Source: Bacillus_I endophytica_A (GTDB lineage Bacteria > Bacillota > Bacilli > Bacillales > Bacillaceae_H). From it: a DNA stretch of 64,000 bases. Below are positions 58,554-64,000 of this stretch, in pieces. The stretch spans positions 310,001 through 374,000 of the forward strand of contig NZ_JALAMS010000001.1 in assembly GCF_026790145.1 (NCBI RefSeq), in the 5' to 3' direction. The notes under the pieces are model-generated. The model was not told the DNA's origin. It did not search any database and saw only the letters and a list, made by a program, of their open reading frames with translations. Each line of letters begins with the position of its first letter. The first letter of the stretch is position 1. A program made the translations under genes and the position numbers.

Positions 58554-60323
58554 TTATCCTACGCTCGATAAATTGAAGGAATCAATCGTGCTCATATATA
58601 GTTTTGTTTTCTGTTGTTTTTGATCATAATACACCATTACAAGCGTTTTTTGTTTTGTTAAAACCCCTGTTTTTTGATATTTAGTGTAATCAAATGGTAA
58701 AACTTCAAGAACAGTATGCTTGTACAAATCTTTTTCATCAAGTTTCTCTTCCTGAAATTCTTTGCCTAGTAGGAGCGGATTTTGCAATATTTGTTGGTAA
58801 TACTTTGAACGATGATCTTTTGCTACACTAGAGGGCCACCAAGGCTTTCTTGGCTTGTAGCGCTGGTTTGCTAAATAGTCTATTTTCATAAATCCTAGTA
58901 CTACGTCTTCTTCAGGAAAATCTTCAGTTAGTAAATATTCTTGAAGACGTTTAAATAAATCTTCAAGCTGATGACCAATACGACTCCAGCCTTTTTCCTC
59001 CCAGAACGTTCCAAATCTTTGGAAGAAATCAAATGGGGTTTCATAATGGTGATTCACTAAGTAATGAATGGTTTCATCCATACGATGGGCATTCCAATAC
59101 TTTTCTAAAATATCTTCTACTTGTTTAATACGTACAACTTCATCAAAAGAAAGAACATTGTTTGAGAGCATTTCATAAGGAGCTTGATCCATATACACAT
59201 ATCCATATTTTGAAGCCTCTAGGCGCAGTCCTGTTCCTCTCAGCAATTTTAAAAAGCCAAGCTGAAGCTCTTCTGGATGAAGTTGAAAAACATCATTAAA
59301 CGTATTGCGAAAAGATTCGTAATTTTCATCCGGGAGTCCTGCAATTAAGTCTAAGTGCTGATCAACTTTTCTTCCTTCTTTCACCATGGTAACTGTTCTT
59401 GTAAGTTTAGCAAAGTTTTGTTTTCTCTTTACAAGTTCATTAACTGAATCGTTTGTAGATTGAACGCCAATCTCAAAGCGAAACAGTCCTTTTGGAGCAT
59501 TATCATTTAAAAACTGAATAACTTCAGGCCTCATAATATCTGCTGTTATTTCGAATTGGAAAACTGTTCCTGGTATATGCTCATCAATTAAAAACTGGAA
59601 CATTTCCATTGCGTAGCTTCTGCTAATGTTAAAGGTACGGTCTACGAACTTAATCGTTTTGGCTCCATTTTTCATAAGATAACGAATATCGTCTTTCACT
59701 TTTTCTCGATCAAAATAACGCACGCCAACTTCAATAGAAGAAAGACAAAACTGACAGCTAAAGGGGCAACCACGGCTTGTCTCAATGTACACGACGCGCT
59801 TTGAAAGATTTTCAATATCTTCTTCAAACCGGTATGGAGAAGGCATTTCACGCAAATCTACTTTATTACGCTGTGGGCTTATATGGTAGCTTCCATTCTT
59901 TTTAAATGCAATCCCGCTCACATCTGTGAAGTTTTCTTGCCCATGAAGTTCATCAAGAAGATGTTTAAACGTTTTTTCTCCTTCACCAATAACAATAAAA
60001 TCAACATCAGAAAGTCGATCAAGCCAATATGTAACATCATAGGTTACTTCAGGGCCACCTAAAATAATTTTAGTGTGGGGACTAATTTTTTTAATCATGC
60101 TTATTACTTTAATGGTTTCTTCAATATTCCAAATGTAGCAGCTGAATCCGATAATATCAGGTTTCTTTTGGTAAAGATCAGTCACAATGTTCATTGGAGG
60201 ATCTTTAATGGTATATTCAGCCATTTCCACTGTATAATCAGGTTCTGCATACGCTTTCAAATAGCGTAGCGCAAGGTTGGTATGAATGAATTTAGCATTT
60301 AATGTTGCGACAATAATGTTCAC
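58554..60323 (-). CDS. B12-binding-domain radical SAM protein
   Basis: A 589-residue enzyme: N-terminal cobalamin-binding-like Rossmann domain (about 1-130; DIIGFSCYIWN, LGGPEVTYD), a radical SAM domain (about 170-400) with the cluster motif SRGCPFSCQFC (CxxxCxxC), and a C-terminal DUF4080. The reaction is unknown; relatives include methyltransferases and anaerobic-type tailoring enzymes. GTG 60323 with AAGGAGG upstream is chosen since MNIIVATLNAKFIHTNLALRY is the usual beginning. Monocistronic. Confidence 0.88.
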   Translation of the reverse strand: MNIIVATLNAKFIHTNLALRYLKAYAEPDYTVEMAEYTIKDPPMNIVTDLYQKKPDIIGFSCYIWNIEETIKVISMIKKISPHTKIILGGPEVTYDVTYWLDRLSDVDFIVIGEGEKTFKHLLDELHGQENFTDVSGIAFKKNGSYHISPQRNKVDLREMPSPYRFEEDIENLSKRVVYIETSRGCPFSCQFCLSSIEVGVRYFDREKVKDDIRYLMKNGAKTIKFVDRTFNISRSYAMEMFQFLIDEHIPGTVFQFEITADIMRPEVIQFLNDNAPKGLFRFEIGVQSTNDSVNELVKRKQNFAKLTRTVTMVKEGRKVDQHLDLIAGLPDENYESFRNTFNDVFQLHPEELQLGFLKLLRGTGLRLEASKYGYVYMDQAPYEMLSNNVLSFDEVVRIKQVEDILEKYWNAHRMDETIHYLVNHHYETPFDFFQRFGTFWEEKGWSRIGHQLEDLFKRLQEYLLTEDFPEEDVVLGFMKIDYLANQRYKPRKPWWPSSVAKDHRSKYYQQILQNPLLLGKEFQEEKLDEKDLYKHTVLEVLPFDYTKYQKTGVLTKQKTLVMVYYDQKQQKTKLYMSTIDSFNLSSVG

Positions 60324-60532
60324 AAGAAAGAAACTCCTCCTTAGAATTAGGGTGAAATTCGCGTTGACAAATGGTAAACTAATTCCTATCAATAGTTCAT
60401 TTTATCACATTTTAGCCTTGTAACGATGTTTTCTATACGTGCAATCATCTTTCCTTCTTACTTTAAGTGGTGATTGTATGATGGACATGTTTTCGTTACA
60501 ATAAGGGCAGTAACAAGGCAGAGGTGACGGCT

Positions 60533-61252
60533 TTGGAATATAAAAAAATTAAACCAAGGAAAATTTATGAACAAGTAGCAGAAGAGCTGCTTTTAAATAT
60601 AAAAAATGGGGATTTGAAACCTGGTGATAAGTTAGATTCTGTATGGCAGCTTGCTGAAAACTTTCAAGTTGGCCGTTCTGCTATTCGAGAAGCACTAAGT
60701 GCCTTAAGAGCAATGGGACTTATTGAAATGAGACAAGGTGAAGGAACCTTTGTCAGGGAATTTGATCCATCTATGATTTCTCTCCCTATTACAACAGCCG
60801 TTCTTATGAAGAAAGAAGATATTGAAAACTTGCTAGAAGTTCGAAAAGTGCTGGAAGTTGGGGCATCAGGGGCTGCAGCATCAAAGCGAACAGAAGAAGA
60901 TTTAATAAATATGAAAAACATATTAGAAAAAATGCTGAATTCTGTTGGTGATGAGGAACTTGGTGAGAAAGCTGATTTTCAATTTCATCTTGCTGTTGCG
61001 AAAGCTTCTCAAAACCCCCTTTTAGTAGGACTTATGAACAATGTAGGGGAAATGATGCTTCAATCAATGAGGGAAACAAGGAGAGTATGGCTGTATTCTA
61101 AAGAAACCACTTCTCAGCGCCTTTATGATGAGCATATGCAAATTTATAAGGCTATTGAAGCAATGGATGTTAGGCGAGCCCAAGATTTAATGATTTCTCA
61201 TTTAATGAGTGTTGAAGCTGTTTTACTAGAAAATGTTGTTGAGGAGAAGTAA
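60533..61252 (+). CDS. GntR/FadR-family regulator, LutR-like
   Basis: A 239-residue regulator with an N-terminal GntR winged helix (IYEQVAEELLLNIKNGDLKPGDKLDSVWQLAENFQVGRSAIREALSALRAMGLIE) and a C-terminal FCD ligand domain (about 85-230). It is very similar in layout to LutR of B. subtilis, the L-lactate utilisation repressor. The lutABC genes are not in this window; glcDF, a possible hydroxy-acid oxidase, lies 4 kb away. The start is TTG 60533 with AGAGGTG upstream. Confidence 0.85.
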   Translation: MEYKKIKPRKIYEQVAEELLLNIKNGDLKPGDKLDSVWQLAENFQVGRSAIREALSALRAMGLIEMRQGEGTFVREFDPSMISLPITTAVLMKKEDIENLLEVRKVLEVGASGAAASKRTEEDLINMKNILEKMLNSVGDEELGEKADFQFHLAVAKASQNPLLVGLMNNVGEMMLQSMRETRRVWLYSKETTSQRLYDEHMQIYKAIEAMDVRRAQDLMISHLMSVEAVLLENVVEEK

Positions 61253-61414
61253 AATAGCATGTGGGAAAAATAATAGAATTAGTTCGCTTTAAAAAGAGTT
61301 CAGCTTTTTTATATAGTAGCAAGTTTAGCATTCTTCTAATTATAGAGGAAATAGGTTGCACTCACCATGAATTATGTGAACGAAAATAACCAATTGTCGG
61401 TGGAGGAACAGGAA

Positions 61415-62935
61415 ATGGGTAAATGCTACCAGGATGATAGTTTAGCACTTCATACAGATTTATATGAAATTAATATGGCGAAATCGTATTTCAAAAACAA
61501 TATGCACAATCGTCGAGCTGTTTTTGAAACGTTTTTCCGCAAAATGCCTTTTGGGGGAGGATATGCGGTTTTTGCGGGTCTTGAACGCGTAATTGATTAT
61601 TTAGCAAATTTTCGTTTTAGTGAGACAGATCTTGATTATTTATATAATGTACTAGGATTTGAGGAAGAGTTTATTGATTATTTGAAGGGCGTACGTTTTT
61701 CTGGAGACGTTCAGTCTGTTGTAGAAGGAGAGATTATTTTTGCCAATGAGCCAATTATGCGAATTGATGCTCCTCTTTTACAAGGACAGCTTATTGAAAC
61801 GCCGCTTCTTAATATTTTAAACTTCCATCCCCTTATTGCGACAAAAGCATCACGCATCAGGTTAGCTGTAGGAGCAGACACGCTTATTGAAGGAGAAAAT
61901 GCGCCAGCGCTTATGGAATTTGGCTCAAGACGGGCTCATGAATTAGATGCCGCTCTTTATGGAACAAGAGCAGCCTATATTGGTGGGTTTGATTCAACAA
62001 GTAATTTGCGCGCTGGAAAGATCTTCGGCATCCCTGTTTCAGGTACTCATGCACATGCCCTTGTTCAAGTGTATCGTAATGAGTATGAAGCTTTCAAACA
62101 TTATGCTGAAACGCATAAAGACTGTGTATTTTTAGTTGACACATATAATACGCTTCGCTCTGGCGTGCCAAACGCTATTCGCGTTGCAAAAGAAATGGGT
62201 GACCGTATTAACTTTATTGGCATCCGACTTGATAGTGGAAAGCTTCAATATTTGTCGAAACAGGCTCGAGCAATGCTTGATGAAGCAGGGTTTCCAAATG
62301 CGAAAATCTTCGCTTCAAACGATCTTGATGAATATTCCATCACAGATTTAAAAGCTCAAGGAGCTAAGATTGATGGCTGGGGGGTTGGAACAAAGCTGAT
62401 TACCTCTTATCAACAGCCAGCATTAGGAGCTGTATATAAGCTTGTTTCAATTGAAGATGAAAACGGGAATATGGTAGATACAATTAAGCTGTCAGAAAAC
62501 CCAGAGAAAATTTCAACTCCAGGTTTAAAAAGCGTATATCGTATTGCAAATACGATGAATGGAAAATGGGAAGGCGATTACATTGCAATGGAAAATGAAA
62601 AGCCAAACGAAGAAGATCATTTAAAAATGTTCCATCCTGTACATACGCATGTAAGTAAATATGTTACAGACTTTAGAGCAACAAACATTCATCAAAACAT
62701 CTTTGCTGGAGGCGAGCTTATTTATAAAGAGCCGTCCATTGAACAAATGAGAGCGTACTGTTTGCAGAATCTCCAATATTTGTGGGACGATTATAAAATT
62801 ATCTCAAAATCAGATGAAGATGTATCAAGACCAACAGAATATCCAGTTGATTTAAGCACAGAATGTTGGCAGAACAAAATGCACAATATTGAGGAAACGC
62901 GCAGAGAAGCGACAAGAGTCATGCAAACTCGTTAA
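61415..62935 (+). CDS. pncB: nicotinate phosphoribosyltransferase
   Basis: Converts nicotinate and PRPP to nicotinate mononucleotide for NAD salvage. ATG 61415 is used because GTGGAGG lies about 8 nt upstream and MGKCYQDDSLALHTDLYEINMAKSY is the usual start; an in-frame ATG at 61367 has a poor site. This gives 506 residues. Signatures: FETFFRKMPFGGGYAVFAGLE, FGSRRAH and GTHAHALVQ (phosphorylated His region). It precedes nadE by 92 bp. Confidence 0.94.
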   Translation: MGKCYQDDSLALHTDLYEINMAKSYFKNNMHNRRAVFETFFRKMPFGGGYAVFAGLERVIDYLANFRFSETDLDYLYNVLGFEEEFIDYLKGVRFSGDVQSVVEGEIIFANEPIMRIDAPLLQGQLIETPLLNILNFHPLIATKASRIRLAVGADTLIEGENAPALMEFGSRRAHELDAALYGTRAAYIGGFDSTSNLRAGKIFGIPVSGTHAHALVQVYRNEYEAFKHYAETHKDCVFLVDTYNTLRSGVPNAIRVAKEMGDRINFIGIRLDSGKLQYLSKQARAMLDEAGFPNAKIFASNDLDEYSITDLKAQGAKIDGWGVGTKLITSYQQPALGAVYKLVSIEDENGNMVDTIKLSENPEKISTPGLKSVYRIANTMNGKWEGDYIAMENEKPNEEDHLKMFHPVHTHVSKYVTDFRATNIHQNIFAGGELIYKEPSIEQMRAYCLQNLQYLWDDYKIISKSDEDVSRPTEYPVDLSTECWQNKMHNIEETRREATRVMQTR

Positions 62936-63027
62936 TGAGTTTAAAAAACTTTCCAATGTGTTACAAAAGAAATAGGGAACATTAATAAGAACTATCGTGA
63001 AAAGCTGGAAGGGGAGTTAAGAAAACT

Positions 63028-63861
63028 ATGAGTGATTTACAAAAACGTATTATTGAAGAAATGGATACAAAACCATCTATCGATGTACAAGAAGAAATTC
63101 GTAAGAGTGTAGACTTTTTAAAAGACTATATGAAACAATATGACTTTTTAAAAACATTTGTCTTAGGAATCTCTGGTGGACAAGACTCTACATTAGCAGG
63201 AAAACTTGCTCAGATGGCAGTAGACGAGCTAAATGAAGAAGTTGGAGAAGGAAAGTATGAGTTTATCGCAGTTCGTCTTCCATATGGAACACAAATGGAT
63301 GAAGAAGATTGTCAAGATGCGCTTAAATTTATTCAACCTAGCCGTACAGTTACAGTGAATATTAAAGGCGCTGTTGATCAAATGCTTGTTGCTGTTGAAA
63401 CAGATACTGGTGATTCAGTTTCTGACTTTAACAAAGGGAATGTGAAGGCAAGGCAGCGTATGATTGCTCAATATACAATTGCGGGTATGTATAGCGGAGT
63501 TGTAATTGGAACAGATCATTCTGCTGAAGCTGTCACAGGTTTCTATACAAAATATGGTGACGGTGGCGCGGATCTTGTCCCTCTATTTCGTTTAAACAAA
63601 CGTCAAGGTAAGATGCTGTTAAAAGAGCTAGGCTGTCCAGAGCATCTTTATAATAAGAAGCCCACAGCAGATCTTGAAGAAGATCGCCCACAGCTTCCTG
63701 ATGAAGAAGCACTTGGTGTCACATACGATCAAATTGATGATTATCTAGAAGGAAAAGACGTAGGAAAAGAAGCAGCAGAGAAAATTCAAGCACATTTCCT
63801 TAAAACAGAGCATAAACGTCATCTACCAATTACTGTTTATGATGACTTCTGGAAGAAATAA
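63028..63861 (+). CDS. nadE: NH3-dependent NAD+ synthetase
   Basis: Amidates deamido-NAD to NAD+ with ATP and ammonia. The 277 residues match the ammonia-dependent, single-domain enzyme. The ATP pyrophosphatase loop SGGQDSTLAGKLAQMA is at about 48-63; GTDHSAEAVTGFYTKYGDGGADLVPL and KPTADLEEDRPQLPDE are the conserved substrate segments. GGGGAGTTAAG precedes the ATG. With pncB it forms a salvage pair. Confidence 0.96.
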   Translation: MSDLQKRIIEEMDTKPSIDVQEEIRKSVDFLKDYMKQYDFLKTFVLGISGGQDSTLAGKLAQMAVDELNEEVGEGKYEFIAVRLPYGTQMDEEDCQDALKFIQPSRTVTVNIKGAVDQMLVAVETDTGDSVSDFNKGNVKARQRMIAQYTIAGMYSGVVIGTDHSAEAVTGFYTKYGDGGADLVPLFRLNKRQGKMLLKELGCPEHLYNKKPTADLEEDRPQLPDEEALGVTYDQIDDYLEGKDVGKEAAEKIQAHFLKTEHKRHLPITVYDDFWKK

Positions 63862-63898
63862 AAAAACCAGCGGAGAAGTAACTCTTCGCTGGTTTTTT
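63861..63898. terminator. bidirectional terminator after nadE
   Basis: AAAAAACCAGCG / CGCTGGTTTTTT with additional AGA/TCT pairs; T-run follows. It also abuts the end of the partial gene at the right edge. Confidence 0.88.
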
Positions 63899-64000
63899 CA
63901 ACTTTTAAGCTGTTTGATTGCATCCTTTACATTTAGGAACGTTTGAAGGGATGAAAAATCAAGATTGAGTTGTTCTGTTTTGATAGCAAGCTCCGGCTTT
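63898..64000 (-). CDS. 3' end of a gene on the - strand (partial)
   Basis: On the - strand a frame open from the right edge encodes 33 residues ending ...FLNVKDAIKQLKS and stops at TGA 63900-63898, just at the bidirectional terminator. In B. subtilis the neighbour of nadE is the shikimate kinase gene aroK, and the tail is compatible with that, but the fragment is too short to confirm. Confidence 0.5.
   Translation of the reverse strand, partial: KPELAIKTEQLNLDFSSLQTFLNVKDAIKQLKS

Overview
The window is low-GC, densely packed Firmicute DNA. It carries endospore genes (a GerA/C/B germinant receptor, an alpha/beta-type SASP, a RacA-like protein), a SigI/RsgI pair, a qox cytochrome aa3 quinol oxidase, and a class IV polyhydroxyalkanoate (PHA) cluster phaP-phaQ / phaR-phaB-phaC. 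That PHA layout, with phaQ and phaP divergent from phaRBC, is typical of Bacillus (Priestia) megaterium and relatives, so I read this as a chromosomal contig of a Priestia/Bacillus-like species. A 40-base N run at 40513-40552 shows it is a draft scaffold. I found no tRNA, rRNA, insertion sequence, prophage or CRISPR array.

Layout. 0-4 kb: a surface-polysaccharide group with a CpsB/YwqE-type protein that has lost its metal ligands, galU, a Wzz-type modulator and a BY-kinase. 4-8.5 kb: a LytS/LytT two-component system followed by a CstA-family transporter with a near-consensus cre site, probably a pyruvate sensing and uptake module. 8.8-12.6 kb: qoxABCD. 12.9-20.2 kb: MarR, LytR-CpsA-Psr protein, tautomerase, Mta-like MerR regulator with a textbook operator, secreted beta-helix protein, and a membrane transporter/M20 dipeptidase pair. 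20.3-24.4 kb: the kynurenine route from tryptophan to anthranilate (kynU-kynA-kynB), divergent from a TetR gene and an unknown coupled gene. 24.4-26 kb: an orphan sigma-70 family factor and a structured, terminator-ended RNA with a perfect cre site upstream of a small K+ channel.

26-39 kb: mixed housekeeping and accessory genes, including a squalene/phytoene-synthase-like protein, a decayed MHS-type MFS transporter, PilZ, YiiX-like hydrolase, signal peptidase I, LapA-domain protein, a degenerate YgjP-like metalloprotease, an S-box (SAM-I) riboswitch in front of an unknown 81-residue protein, a RocB-like peptidase, an HpaB-family flavoprotein, a purine permease with a PurR-type site, and a lipoprotein whose ribosome binding site is separated from its ATG by a perfect hairpin. 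39-50 kb: RacA-like protein, MarR, MsrAB, germinant receptor, DedA protein, a yybP-ykoY manganese riboswitch with a TerC-family exporter, sigI-rsgI, and a SASP. 50-64 kb: PHA cluster, glycolate oxidase glcD-glcF, TrkH/KtrB-type K+ transporter, two overlapping small basic/acidic proteins, a B12-binding radical SAM enzyme, a LutR-like regulator, and the NAD salvage genes pncB and nadE.

Several parts fit a carbon-overflow theme: cre sites at the CstA transporter and the K+-channel leader, a cre-like element at glcDF, and PHA storage. The least explained items are the cre-controlled structured RNA, the S-box riboswitch ahead of an unknown small protein, the SD-hairpin-ATG arrangement, two probable pseudoenzymes, a 35-residue tandem duplication in PhaR, and several very short genes with good ribosome binding sites.
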